A stretch of DNA of 64,000 nucleotides from contig NC_088307.1 in NCBI RefSeq assembly GCF_032854445.1, forward strand, positions 8,816,017 through 8,880,016, in the 5' to 3' direction. Origin of the DNA: Liolophura sinensis (Eukaryota; Mollusca; Polyplacophora; Chitonida; Chitonidae). A program made the translations under genes and the position numbers. The notes beneath the pieces were generated by a model. The model made no database searches. It saw only the letters and a list, made by a program, of their open reading frames with translations, and had not been told where the DNA came from. This document shows, in pieces, positions 19,895-32,356 of the stretch; the first letter of the stretch is position 1, and the number at the start of each line of letters is the position of its first letter.

Positions 19895-22800
19895 TCAAAA
19901 ACACCAAACCTGACACCCTGTAGCTTTATAGACATGTCTAGACTCGGATTTGTTCCGCGTGTCAGAGAGATGTAGACTTTTTAATGTTGAGGTCACACCA
20001 GTGTCATTTAAGGTAAGATCACTTACTGGTTACAGCGCCCGCCACGAAGTCGGGCGACCTGGGATCAAAACCGGGTCTGGTCATACCATCTTTATTTTAT
20101 CAAGCGACAGCGTGTTATCAGTGTCGCTGGCAGGAAGAAGGGTCATACCAAAGACTTTAGAATGGTACTCATTGCTGCCTCGTTTTTGTCTTGGCGCTGA
20201 GACGTTTGAGTAAGGAAGCAGGACTGGTTGGGCCGGTGTCAGTGTAATGTGAATGAGTGGGCTGTCATGTCTTCGGCATGAGACTTCACTTTAAGGGCAT
20301 GGCCTGGCCCTTCTACACAAAGACAATATATGTACACACACCTAATGGCTCCTCGTCGTTATATGACTGAAACATTGTTAAGTGCGATGTAAAAAACACA
20401 CGTACATACATGGTAAGACACGGCGTGCTGCCTTCCATATGCACCAGTGTTGGTATCTTCTCTATTTTATGGCATACATACAGAATTCCATGCGGAAATG
20501 CTGGTTTTTAAGGCCGTATTCTATGTTTGATGTTTCACAGAAGTGGACATCAAATCAACCAGTTCGAATGAAGATCTAATTAGAATCAGTAGTTTTATTG
20601 ACAGCAAACAATCATGGCGGCTGTTACATCTATTCTGGTGGAGGCCTGGGCCTCGGGACGAAATTCAAAGTTTGGGCGGCGGCCTTCAGGACACCTCCTT
20701 CTCTTCTCCAAAGAACCAACTCACTGCAAAAAAGTAGAGTAGGTGTAATTAGAATGGTGCCTGCATGTTCACATTTATTTGTTTATTTGCCTATACATTT
20801 GATTTATTTATTATAATTTATTTGATTGGTGATTTACGCCGTACTCAAGGATAGTTCACTTACATGATGGCGGCCAGAATAATCGTGGGGAATCCCACGA
20901 CCATTCGCACGTTGCTTTCAGATCTTCCTACTTACGGCCCGACAGGATGAAATGGACTTGAACTCACAGCTATCGCATTGGTGAAAGGCCTCTGGGTCGT
21001 CGTGCGGCACTGGCATGCTAAGCCACTCGGCTACAGAGACCCCCTTATAAATTTGAGCAGCGCTTTTCAATCGCCAGGTACCAGCTCAGTTGGCAGAGCG
21101 TCCGCTTCGGGGGCAGTAGATTCAGGGTCAATCCTGGGTCGGGTCACACCTAAGAACTCTAAAGAGGAAGTTGTACTTCCTGGTTTTGTGTTCAGCATTA
21201 AGAGGAAGTGCCAAGTCTGGTCGACCCGTATCAGTATAATGGCTAGGAAGACGCGGCTTACTTGTCTTCGGTAAGTCGTCTCAGTGAAGCAGCACTAGAT
21301 TAAAGGGCCGCAGAAAATCCCTCCTGCAATAATGTGGTACATTACATGCACTCTGACTCCTTCTTCATCAGATGACTGAAATATTGTTAAGTACGACGTT
21401 AAAGTCCAAGCACTCACTCACTCACCAGAACATCGAGATATCAAGCTTTGTACCTATATAATCCTAGACCACGTGTCTTCCATCAATGCATTATACAGTC
21501 CGAATAAACTAAGCTGGACATAGAATCTTCATACATCCAGCTCGCTCAGACTTTGGAATATCAATTGAATTAACATTATATAAGCATGAACTTACTATGC
21601 AGCTCCGAATCCGGTGTTAAAGCTGGTGGTCTCAATCAGATTGAGACCTATGACAAGATCCTCACTTAAGTAGAGGATGTCTTCAACCGTCAGTATAGAG
21701 GGAGATCCGGAGATTTCACCGAGAACAAAAGAGTTGAAGATGGAGACAGTGCTTTTCACCCTACTCTCTGTAAAGAAAATCATAAAACTGCATGAATTTA
21801 AGAAACACTCTGGAGAGTATGAATAAATCGTCCGGTCGTTGGACTTCCTCTACGATCGAACATGGAAAGATCTTCCAGCAACCTGCGTTTCCTCCCTCCA
21901 TAATGCTGACCGCCGTCATATAAGTGAAATATTCTTGAGAACGGCGAAAAACATCAATCAAATAGATAAAAAAAAATTCATATTTTACGGATAAGCTTTG
22001 TCTCTCCGGGAAAATGTGAACATTGAATATAAGAGACCCTCAGGACAATACGAGCAAATTATCAATTCGTTAAAAACTCTGTAAGGAACCTAGAACATTA
22101 AAAAAAAGAAACACTCATCAAATGAAACACTCATGGATGTGTGACTGGGGAGTGTTCTGGTCTGGATGTGTGACTGGGGAGTGTTGTGGTCTGGATGTGT
22201 GACTGGACAGCATTGTGGTCTGGATGTGTGACTGGGGAGTGTTGTGGTCTGGATGTGTGACTGGGGAGCGTTGTGGTCTGGATGTGTGACTGGACAGCGT
22301 TGTGGTCTGGATGTGTGACTGGGGAGTGTTGTGGTCTGGATGTGTGACTGGGGAGTGTTGTGGTCTGGATGTGTGACTGGGGAGCGTTGTGGTGTGGATG
22401 TGTGACTGGAGAGTGTTGTGGTCTGGATGTGTAACTGGAGAGCGTTGTGGTGTGGATGTGTGACTGGAGAGCGTTGTGGTCTGGATGTGTGACTGGGGGT
22501 GTTGTGGTCTGAATGTGTGACTGGGGAGTGTTGTGGTCTCGATGTGTGACTGGAGAGCGTTGTGATCTGGATGTGTGACTGGGGAGTGTTGTGGTCTGAG
22601 TGTGTGACTGGAGAGTGTTGTGGTCTGGATGTGTGACTGGAGAGTGTTGTGGTCTGGATGTGTGACTGGGGAGTGTTGTGGTCTGAGTGTGTGACTGGGG
22701 AGTGTTGTGGTCTGGATGTGTGACTGAAGAGCGTTGTGATCTGGATGTGTAACTGCAGAGCGCTGTGGTCTAAATGTGTGAGTGGAGAGCGTTGTGGTCC

Positions 22801-25800
22801 GGATGTGTGACTGGAAAGTGTTGTGGTCTGGATGTGTGACTGGGGAGTGTTGTGGTCTGGATGTGTGACTGGGGAGTGTTGTGGTCGGGATGTGTGACTG
22901 GAGAACGTTGTAGTGTGGATGTGTGACTGGAGAGCGTTGTAGTCTGAGTGTGTGACTGGAGAGCCTTGTGGTCTGGATGTGTGAGTGGAGTATGTTGTGG
23001 TGTGGATGTGTGACTGGAGAGCGTTGTGGTCTGGATGTGTGAGTGGAAAGCGTTGTAATCTGGATGTGTGACTGGAGAGTGTTGTGGTGTGGATGTTTGA
23101 CTGGGGAGCGTTGTGGTCTAGAGGTGTGACTGGAGAGCGTTGTGATCTGGATGTGTGACTGGGGAGTGTTGTGGTCTGAATGTGTGACTGGGGAGTGTTG
23201 TGGTCTGGATGAGTGACTGGGGAGCGTTGTGGTCTGGATGTGTGACTGGAGAGCGTTGTGGTGTGGATGTGTGACTGGAGAGCGTTGTGGTCTGGATGTG
23301 TGACTGGGGGGCGTTGTGGTCTGGATGTGTGACTGGAGAGCGTTGTGATCTGGATGTGTGAGTGGAGAGTGTTGTGGTCTGAATGTGTGACTGGGGAGTG
23401 TTGTGGTCTGGATGTGTGACTGGAGAGCGTTGTGGTCTGGATGTGTGACTGGAGAGCATTGTGGTCTGGATGTGTGACTGGAGAGCGTTGTGGTCTGGAT
23501 GTGTGACTGGAGAGCGTTGTGGTTGGAATGTGTCACTGGAGAGCGTTGTGGTGGAAATGTGTCAAGAGATACAGAGACTCTGGACATGCAAACAAAAAGG
23601 TGTAACAGACCTCCTGCATGTATATAAATATTATGCCAACATACCCGTTCTTCCCACTGGTGGGCCCCTAAACACTGCAATTGTCTGGTACAGGAACCAG
23701 GTGTCGTCCGTGTAATAGTCGCTCAGGGTGGTATTGGCTACTGTAGAACGGACAGTAGCATTCTTCCACTCCTCGGTTCTGGCTATAACCTCTGAACGGA
23801 TACCTGGAAAAAGAAAAATGTTTTGTATTTGTCTATTCTTGTTAGACACTTACGGACTGGTATACTGTAAAGTCAAGTTACCCAATCTCTTGTTTTCATT
23901 TTTAGTTACCTGGAGAAGGAGGATGGTTTACTCAGCGGACTCCGGGGGCGGGAGGGGGTGGAGGTTCTCCATCCATAAATCTATCTGTCATTATGAAAAG
24001 GGAAATATCCTTGACTTGGTTGGTAATAAAGAAATCAAATAAATTGAGAACTAGATAAATAATAACATTCTTATATTTGCAACATTTTCTATACAGTACT
24101 GCAGTACAATATGCAGTTTACAGAAGTACAATATATAGCATGTAATTCACAGGGGGCCCTCGTGGCTCAGTCGATTAGCGCGCTAGCGCATCGTAGTGAC
24201 CCAAAAGCTTCTCACCAATGCGGTCGCTCTGAGTTTAAGTCCAGCTCATCCTGCGGATGGTCGTGGGTTTCCCCTGGGCTCTGCCCGGTTTCCACCCACC
24301 ATAATACTGGCCGCCGTCGTATAAGTGAAATATTCTTGAGGACAGCGTTAAACACCAATAAAATAAATCAATAAATATAATTCACAAGGGTGCAGTATGT
24401 AATTCACGGAGGTACAATGCATTTCACAGAAGTACAATATACAACCACAGGGGTACAGAATGTAATTCACAGGGGTACAGTATGTAATTCACACGGATAT
24501 TCACGGAGATCCTATATAATATTACTTGACAACAATACGTTATTCCTATACGATATTACTAGAGAGCAATACGTTATTCACGAATTACCTATATGACAGT
24601 ACTTCAGAACAATACGTAATTCAACGGGTTACTGTATGACGCCTTGAAGGACAATATGCTCTTTTTATGTATGCTTGGAGTTTAATGCGTACTTAGCAGT
24701 TTTTCAATCATATGACGACTAGGACTCTTGAGGTGTGTGTATATATAGTGTGTCTTCTAGTGACAGGGGGAGGCCATACCGAAGACACCAAATATGATAC
24801 CCCACCCAGTCATATTATAATTACACTGGGTCAATCAGTATTGTTTCCTTGCTCTAACTTTTTAGTCCAGAGCCCCAAGCGAGGCAGCAGCAAAGACCAT
24901 TTTTAAACTTTTTGGTATGACCCAATGCGGGTTTGATCCCGGGATGTTCGGACTTCGAGGCGGACGCTCTAACCATTAAGCCAACGAAGCGATCCATGTT
25001 ATTCGCGGGGATTCACACTATCCACAGATCAGTTCACGATTTTGCCACAATATTGTATATTACCAGAGTGCAATACATTCTTCGCAAGTGTAAGATATGA
25101 CTCACCATTGCATTTTGGGAAGCGTGAGGTCTTTGTGATCACTTCCGTTCGACACACGCACCCTGCTCCACACACTTGTCCTTTCTTGAAAGAGAGCAGA
25201 GGAAATATACGTTATCATTATTAGAATCACAAATAGAAAGTATAAATCATAAAAGAAAAGTGGCAAAAGCCGACAACACACAGACGTTGGAAGCGGGAGT
25301 GAGGCAGAGGGTTGGTTTGGGGGTAGGGGGTAAGGTTGTGGCTGGGGTTGGGGGGATGGAGGGGGGTCTTTTCTCACGATAGGCGTAACTTACATGTTCC
25401 AAGCACTGGCATAACCTATATAGAGACTGACATTCTCACGGTCAGTGTTAACGTCATTCGTTTCTGCCTGTATGTCTGTTCTATTTGTCTACAACAAATA
25501 ATTTAACTTAGTTTGGTCGAAACAACCACATACATGTTTTCTGACTCGCTTTGTAACTCTGTAAACCAATTTCTGATCTGGAATTCTTACGAGACCATGG
25601 GACATTGGAGAAACCGGAAACGCCGATGTCGCGTCACTCATACTCTACACCCATTCAGTATTTGCGGCAAAAAGGCAGTATAGGCATCGAGTGAGGTTAC
25701 AGCGGAAACAGAAAAAATCGCACCTGATTGGTTAAACTTGATAAAAAGTCGTCGCTTTCGATTTTCTCAGTGTGACTGATTTTATTTAACTTGAACTACG

Positions 25801-26470
25801 ATATATCAGTTGTAAAACATCACAAAAAGAGAAACTCTTGGGTAGGACAGATTTTTTTTCCAGTTGCACTTTTTTGTATATTGTTTTCTTCTCTTTTGAC
25901 TGATACATAGACACACATTTGGACGAGAAAGCTATCACATAAAGTTGCAAAGACTTCCACAAGTGGGACTTACGTCACATCTTCCTTCACCTTTCTGGAA
26001 TTTCGGTCTGTTTCGACGTTTTGAATTAGCCAATGACCAGGAGCACTGAAAGAAAAACGAACAAACTCATGTTACATACATTTATTACCGTTTTTACATT
26101 TATAGGCGGTGAAAACGGCAGTGCTTCGCCAGAGAGTTGATCAAAATATGTATTTCAGCCGAGATTCGATTGCAAGATTTAATTCGTGAGGTACATCAGC
26201 ATCAGTCAATGAGTCCACAAGTCAAAAATGAACATAAATACATGTATGTATCATTACACATCAGTTATTCTATGTCCGGCTTCCTCCCACCGTAATGCTG
26301 ACAGCCGTTGTATAAGTGAAATATTCTTGAGTATGGTGTAAAACACCAAATAACTAAACAAATAAATAAATAAATATCAGTTATGCACTCTTTCGGGTAT
26401 CACATAACTTTAAACTCACGGCAATCAGTAGACAGATGATCAGCAGTCTTCTGGACGACATTGATAACAT
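19895..26470 (-). CDS. TIMP/NTR-like secreted protein, gene C (complete, six exons)
   Basis: Exons: 26420-26470, 25974-26045, 25106-25184, 23645-23803, 21596-21767, 19895-19976, with the same phases and lengths as gene B (204 residues). Exons 1-3 are nearly identical to those of A and B. Exon 4 differs from B at about nine residues (NATVRSTVANTT, DYYTDDTW). Exon 5 differs at about ten of 56 (SIFNSFVLGEISG against SVYNWWVLGEFNG). Exon 6 ends GCQVWCF. All exons stay open with good splice sites, so the gene looks functional. Intron 4 (21768-23644) carries the largest 29-bp minisatellite and intron 3 a complete SINE-A not present in the other units. The tandem head-to-tail layout with genes A and B marks local duplication. 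The metalloproteinase-inhibitor role is inferred from the family, not seen. Possible AATAAA at 19265-19270. Confidence 0.65.
20008..20405 (+). mobile_element. SINE-C, intron 5 of gene C, fuller copy
   Basis: Orthologue of 9128-9420 but retains the middle (GGACTGGTTGGGCCGGTGTC to TCATGTCTTCGGCATGAGAC). Its 3' end carries the GTCGTTATATGACTGAAACA tail shared with SINE-B. Confidence 0.75.
20807..21042 (-). mobile_element. SINE-A, intron 5 of gene C
   Basis: Orthologue of the copy at 9815-10052. Confidence 0.8.
21074..21425 (+). mobile_element. SINE-B, intron 5 of gene C
   Basis: Complete version of the unit-1 copy, with 3' core (GATGACTGAAATATTGTTAA) and ACTC tail. Confidence 0.8.
21836..21972 (+). 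mobile_element. SINE-A 3' half, intron 4 of gene C
   Basis: Orthologue of 10856-10990. Confidence 0.75.
22131..23572. repeat. 29-bp minisatellite, intron 4 of gene C
   Basis: About 49 copies, the longest and most regular of the three arrays. Units with GGGGAGTGTT and GGAGAGCGTT alternate, suggesting higher-order amplification. A stop-free frame of 520 codons crosses it but is a repeat artefact. Confidence 0.9.
24153..24378 (+). mobile_element. SINE-A, full length, intron 3 of gene C only
   Basis: Head GGCCCTCGTGGCTCAGTCG through CACCAATAAAATAAATCA. No counterpart in units 1 and 2. Confidence 0.85.
24380..24640. repeat. Short tandem repeats, intron 3 of gene C
   Basis: First a roughly 22-bp repeat around GTACAGTATGTAATTCACA, then fewer copies of the 45-bp repeat found in units 1 and 2. 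It directly follows the SINE-A at 24153-24378. Confidence 0.6.
24774..24996 (-). mobile_element. SINE-C, intron 3 of gene C
   Basis: Third orthologous copy. Present in all three units, so it inserted before the tandem duplications. Confidence 0.75.
25368..25632. repeat. Single copy of the 276-bp intron-2 element, gene C
   Basis: Unit 3 carries one copy of the sequence that is doubled in units 1 and 2, consistent with duplication after unit 3 separated. Confidence 0.65.
26276..26380 (+). mobile_element. SINE-A 3' tail, intron 1 of gene C
   Basis: Keeps the GTATAAGTGAAATATTCTTG core that units 1 and 2 lack at 3507-3575 and 14892-14955. This implies a shared deletion in units 1 and 2. Confidence 0.65.
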
Positions 26471-26546
26471 GGAGTGAGTCAAACTGTGTTTCGAGAATCA
26501 GTTCACACTACACTTGCCTGCAGTACAAGAACCCAGATTGATGGAC

Positions 26547-26554
26547 GTTAAATA
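26547..26554 (-). promoter_or_regulatory. TATA-like box of gene C
   Basis: TATTTAAC on the minus strand, 77 bp before the gene-C ATG, in the same conserved block as genes A and B. Confidence 0.3.
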
Positions 26555-27049
26555 GGGGTCCTTTTTGTAGGCTCTGCTCAACCGGATATCGCACTCGATC
26601 GCGCTGTCTTCAAACCAAACATTTCCAAGTAAGTCTGGTATGACACACGTAGCAACAGCTGATGATTTTCTTCCAGATAATATGGTCTCATTATTACCTG
26701 AAATGATCGCTTAAGAGTTTGAGTCAAGGGTTCTGGTATATCTGATTTAGATTTACATATACATTAAATTATTTGTTAATAGGCGTATCCTAGGGTGGCC
26801 GTGTGTCAAGCGAGAAAGATGGAGGTTAAAATTATCATCTCATCGAATTAATTACATCGTGTTGCGTAAGGGTGTGTAAGGTGTGGTTAGTTGGGGTGAT
26901 GAAGTGAGGAGGTGGGGGAAGGGGCATAGAGAGAGAGAGAGAGGTGGGGGGAGCCATCCCAAAACACTTTTACTATCTACTAGGGATAGTCATTAGAGAT
27001 TCGTCTCCTTCTCGATACGTAGGGCATTAGTTTTAAAAGTTGTCTCAAA

Positions 27050-27245
27050 AGCTGGATTCCAAGAGCCTCTCACCAAGTTCAGCTAATGCTGGTTTCCTCT
27101 CCAGCCTTACTTGGGAAGGTCTTCAAGCAACCTGTGGATGGTCGAGGGTTTCTCTTGGGTCTCTGTCCGGATTCCTCCCACCATAATGTTGGTCGCCGTC
27201 ATATAAATGAAATATTCTTGAATAGAGCGTAAAACACCAATGAGA
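27050..27245 (+). mobile_element. SINE-A, 5'-truncated, upstream of gene C
   Basis: Orthologue of 4270-4470, with a better preserved 3' end. Confidence 0.75.
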
Positions 27246-27329
27246 CTAACAAAACATACATCATATGATGTACAGCCATTTGTACCATATGGACGGGTAA
27301 AACATCAATCACAGCTGGACACTCTACAA

Positions 27330-27915
27330 ACACTATTTCAAGACAAAGCACTTTTTATGACAAGTATTGCGGAGAAGTGGAAAAAGTGGGAAATCTCGTT
27401 CATCACAGATATGAGTAGATGGTTACTATCTTGAATGTACTGTTTTCCAGACATGTATTGAGGTGGGAAAAGTGGGTAATCTCGTTTATCACAGATATGA
27501 GTAGATGGTTACCTTCTCGTATAAACTGTTTTCCAGACAAGTATTTTGGAGAAGTGGGAAAAGTGGGAAATCTCGTTCATCACAGATATGAGTAGATTGT
27601 TACCTTCTTGAATGTACTGTTTTCCAGACATGTATTGAGGTGGGAAAAGTGGGTAATCTCGTTTATCACAGATATGAGTAGATGGTTACCTTCTCGTATA
27701 GACTGTTTTCCAGACAAGTATTTTGGAGAAGTGGGAAAAGTGGGAAATCTTGTTCATCACAGATATGAGTAGATGGTTACCTTCTTGAATGTACTGTTTT
27801 CCAGACATGTATTGAGGTGGGAAAAGTGGGTAATCTCGTTTATCACAGATATGAGTAGCTGGTTAGCTTCTTCTATGTACTGTTTTCCAGACAAGTATTT
27901 TGGAGAAGTGGGAAA
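27330..27915. repeat. 91-bp minisatellite upstream of gene C
   Basis: About six copies; here two subtypes of the unit alternate regularly (one with AATGTACTGTTTTCCAGACA), so the array grew as dimers. Confidence 0.9.
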
Positions 27916-28765
27916 CATCACAGCCTCGTTCTGTCCAATCTATTCCAGCGAAAGGTAGGCCTTTGGTCTATAACAGGTTACCTTTTGTTACCAGATTTAC
28001 CTTTAAAATGAGTTTTGGAGAGGAAGGAATTGAAACGTACAGATCATTGAACATCCAACGCAAAATCGAGACGAAAAATTTGAATAAATTTTTCTGAATT
28101 GCGTTCGAGCTAAGAGGACAACGCTTACAACTCATGAAAGAGAAGCATAAGTTAATTGAAATTTATATTAGTTTAAACACAGATACGTTATTATCAAATT
28201 TTAAATTTGTTTAAATACCTTTAAGTCTCGTTTCTAAAAGCAATAATCCAGGTTTATCAGATGTAAAACTTTCGGAAACAAATATAGATTGCACATAGAT
28301 GAAATGTTCATTTTTCTGGAATTTAGAATAGAATGAGATGGAAAATTTTAACTCGAAAAACCATTAATCGCCCACTACAATTTGTTTCTCACTTAACACT
28401 TCTGGGAAAATGTTTGCAATACTCTTCACTACTAGGATACATGATCATAACCTAAAAACTTTGAAACAAGCCCAGTGATTTCATTTAATCATGGAGAATG
28501 AATACTTGCTGGGAATAATCTGCGAGACTCCAAAGACCCTTACGACTGTGCGCAGCCTAAATCAAATTTCATTAAATTCTTTCATCTCTTTGATGAGTTT
28601 TAAGCGTGGATAATGTAATAGATATATCTCCGCTGTATATATTTTCCACGAACTGTAATAAAACTTTTCGTGTGGCCATTGCGTTGGATGCTTAGCAATC
28701 TGTGCATTTTCAATTCCGACCTCTTTGAAAGTAATTGGTGCAGAAAATTTATTCCACCACAATAA
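27900..28765. repeat. Diverged inverted pair, unit 3
   Basis: Same pair as in units 1 and 2, but about 235 bp of extra sequence (28235-28470) lies between the arms: inserted here, or deleted from the ancestor of units 1 and 2. Confidence 0.45.
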
Positions 28766-29057
28766 TTTGTTTTACCTTGTTTAGATATATTGATCAGCGA
28801 ATGAAATGCAAATCTGACTTTTGGTGACTTTTCAAAATGAAGTCAAATTGTATTCCCTCTTTTTTGAGAGCTGAAAAATGCCTGTTGAAATAATATTAGA
28901 AGACTTCCCATGCCACGGGAAGCAGTCGGTCAAAGGCTGATTCCTCCATAGTGGAAAGTCACACCCATTTCTGTATCGGGTATGCCCCTTCTCATTGTAG
29001 TAAACAACACGTAACATTTAGTGCTATGACGTTTGAGTGACGTAATATATGCATGTG

Positions 29058-29078
29058 GTGGGGGGGGGGGGGGGGGTG
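29058..29078. repeat. Poly-G tract in unit 3 spacer
   Basis: A run of about 18 G at a point where units 1 and 2 have a GTGTGGAGGGCGACAGCC segment. Length may be affected by sequencing. Confidence 0.7.
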
Positions 29079-30135
29079 TAACACAAAGCTTCTAATGCAT
29101 CAATTCCCGACCTGATGATGGGGCGAATACATAGAAAGAGAAATAACTACAGGGCTACCAGGCATTTCTGAGAATTGTTTTTCTTGTCTTTCTGGTATGG
29201 GAAAATCGGTGTGCTAATAACAAAGTATGGATATTCAATGCATGCCAATATGGAGAATAAACTTATTCTGCGGCGCAGGCTTATTTTGTGTCATTGGAAT
29301 GCAAGTGGCGAAGAAATCTGATGTTAGATGCAGTTGACACACCCATCTGATCTGAATCAGAATGAAGTTTGGAGCGGTCGCGGCTGAACGGTTAAGATCT
29401 TTTCATCGCTAGGCCATACACGCTGCGAGTTCAATCCCGGCCTTAGACAGTAAATTTGTAGATTATTTTATCTCATCGCATGCTCGTAAGATTAGAGATA
29501 TTTGAATGTTAACGTTTGAAAAGATAATGACTCGTACCTTTGAATCGCCTACCGCCTACCGCGAACCGCCGACTAACTTTTCTGATCTTCAAAGCGGTTA
29601 TGTTAAAAAGTTTGACGATAGTGAGCAAATGGCGGCGTCTGATCAGATTCAGTTTCGGTGCGCGTAGTTCGACTACGACTGGCGGCAATTGTGAGCAGAT
29701 ACTTAACAATGTGACTGTTGTGTGACCTGTTCATGATGACGGGATCCTTGTACACGATGCGTGGATGTAATTGATATAAGGTCTAATATACCTTTAAGTT
29801 AAGTGCCTTCTTTTCCGAATGTTAAGGTCTCTTGGGCAATTTTCTTGTCATTGTATTCCAACGGTTCTCTTATATACCCCAATTTAGTGAGAGGAAAGAC
29901 AAATGTAATATAATTACCGTCCTTCCCTGTTTACACTCCCCGTGTAAATGATTTGCTTTGTCTGTGCGATGCGAGAGGTGTTGTACAAGCACGGGCTAAG
30001 CCACGGTCTATCGATGAGCTTATTTCTCGCCTCATCGGTGGTCGCCATTTTTATAGCGTAACTCATGCACGTGATACACTTCGTGGTTGTCCAACTGGAC
30101 GTCAGCACACGTAGATCGACGGAGTTGGGTACAAC

Positions 30136-30330
30136 CGGATGCTTCGAGTCGCAGGAAAGTAGAACGTGTTTAACTACGAGCAACTACCTCCCACCGTAAC
30201 TACGAGAGAGTCAGCAGTCATCGGTGGTTAAAAGTGCGCGTAGATCGGCTAAAACTAGTGTCCGATCGTATGCTCCCAGTTGCTTCCAGTTTCTCCCAGT
30301 CGCCAAAAACCCAGTTGCTCTCAGTCACAA
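30136..30330. other. Right edge of the tandem array and unique spacer
   Basis: Homology to the units at 8590 and 19475 ends at about 30136 (after GAGTTGGGTACAAC). No gene, SINE or repeat is seen from there to 30330. Confidence 0.6.
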
Positions 30331-30485
30331 GGTCGCAGGTTTAACCTCTCAGTGTTGAGAGTCAAGCGAGGCAGAAGCAAGTACCATTTTAAATGCCTTT
30401 GGCATGCAAGAAACCGGGTTTGATCCCGGGGTCTCCAGACTTGGAGGCAGAAACTCCAATAGTTAGGCCACCGAAATGGTCAGGA
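30330..30485 (-). mobile_element. SINE-C fragment just outside the tandem array
   Basis: Minus-strand head (B box within AACCGGGTTTGATCCCGGGG on the plus strand) plus part of the body. Confidence 0.6.
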
Positions 30486-30551
30486 AACGTTCGTTGTAGC
30501 CGACATTTCTTCCATCAATACGGTGTACATGTCTGTACATCATATGACATA

Positions 30552-30816
30552 TGTTTTGTTTGTTTGATTGGTGTTTTATGCCTTATTTAAGAATATTTCA
30601 CTTATACCATGGTGACCAGCATTATGGTGGGAAGAAAGACGGACAGAGCAAGGGGTAAACCGTCGAACATCCGCAGCTTGTTGGCAGACCTTCCCACGCA
30701 CGGAGAGGAGGCCAGCATGAACTTGGCTTGAACTGACACCGACGGTATTGGTGAGAGGTTCTTTGGCCATTTCCTCCGCGCTGGCACGCTAACTACTCGA
30801 CCACAGAGGCCCCATA
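30552..30816 (-). mobile_element. SINE-A, full length
   Basis: Complete antisense copy with head ending in the complement of GGGGCCTCTGTGGTCGAG. It lies just right of the tandem array. A more degraded tail follows at about 30870-30960. Confidence 0.8.
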
Positions 30817-30959
30817 TGATATATGAGAACATTCATCATCAGTACCTTGTCAAAGACCATGGTTTACCCAAAGCCTCAGTTTCTTGCCCCCTTAACACTG
30901 ACCGTCATCGTATAACTACAATAATCTTAAATATGATGTTAAACAATACTTTAAAAAAT

Positions 30960-32270
30960 TACCTGTATAACTGTCGCGTTCAACATGTGCTTCTCCAACA
31001 TACAAAAATAGTGCCTGCACCGTGAGGGCTATCTTTAACTTCGTCTATCAATGTATTTAATAAACGATTTTCAAGACACTTTTATTGAAAGAATTATTTC
31101 AACAAATTTTGGATCCATGTAGCATTCCCTTAGTTAACAGAACACAGATTAGCAACAGTACTGCAATCATCGCATACTCCCTTGTAGCAAATATTTACAT
31201 AGAATAAAACAGACAGATAGCCCACTATGTAAGGATTGTCAAGAACAAGAGTCCTTTTGCCATATGCTGTATGAATGTAACACTGTTACTTATTTTTGGC
31301 GCCAATTTGTTGATTGGTGGTCTGCAGACTTCTCTGCGGTTACGATCAGAATGCTCTCCACGAGTAATATCATATTTAGCATACATGATATGGAGAAACA
31401 ACCATATAATATACTGTGAAATCATTGTATACTCCTAAGAAATGGTATATTTACAAATGCAAACCAGAAAACCAGACTTCATGCCAGTCTTATATGATAT
31501 AGAAGATATCATCGCAACCGAAAAATATATCTGTCTATAAGGTAACGCTTCAATTGACATATTTCAAAAGAAATGGGGAAATCTTCCATGCTCTCTTAAA
31601 AAAAAAAAAAAAAAAAAAAAGATTACAAAGACTTAGTAACTGATGTTCTGGTTATGTACTCTGACCTGTGTATGCATGTTTAGACATATATTTTGACCCT
31701 ACACAGATGGTTTGTTGTTACTTTTTACCTTTCCCACTCTTTTAAATATATATCAGCATATGATTAGCGCTATGTACGGAGATTTTATAAATTTGTCATC
31801 CTTTTACCATCATTGCCACTCCTTGCAATATGTACTGGTGTATACTTTCCATCTCTGGCAGCAAGACTTGCAGTATATATAACTGGTATTGTACATCGAA
31901 TGTAAAGGCGCTAATGCATGTAAAAGCATTTCTCTAGGTGACTCTTCATGGAGGTGTATATTATACGTCATCGAAAAAGAAAAAAAAAGAAATGAAGGTC
32001 AGCTATGCAAAAAAAAAAAACAAAACAAAAAAAACCAACAAAAAACAGTGCTGGAATCTGCCTTATTCCTCTCCTTAAACACATACATCCCTGGTAAATA
32101 TAGCTTACAGCAACAAATCTGGCATAATTACACAATTTCATATATCTTATTCCATCTTTATGCACACCGCAGTGTAATTCTAAGAATAGCGTTATACCGC
32201 AGTTCCTTTACACCAGCTTTATGCAACCAACTGTGATATAACCGAGAAGTAACCACTCAAAACTTGGTTT
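30960..32270. other. Spacer without recognisable genes
   Basis: AT-rich; contains an A tract at about 31597-31620 and A-rich runs near 31978-32045. Short frames of no family. Nothing else supported. Confidence 0.5.
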
Positions 32271-32271
32271 C

Positions 32272-32352
32272 TTCCTACCATAATGCTGGCCGTCGTCGTA
32301 TAAGTTAAATATTCTTGTGTACGACGTAGAACATCAAATAAATAAATAAATA
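32272..32352 (+). mobile_element. SINE-A 3' tail
   Basis: Core GTCGTATAAGTTAAATATTC and AATA repeats; head and body lost. It directly abuts the MITE at 32357. Confidence 0.7.
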
Positions 32353-32356
32353 AAAT

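Noticed and set aside
22118-23680. A 520-codon open frame on the minus strand, rich in H, S, T and P.
   Set aside because: It is the 29-bp minisatellite read through; the unit has no stop on that strand and cycles through all frames. No start context, splice context or conservation as protein.
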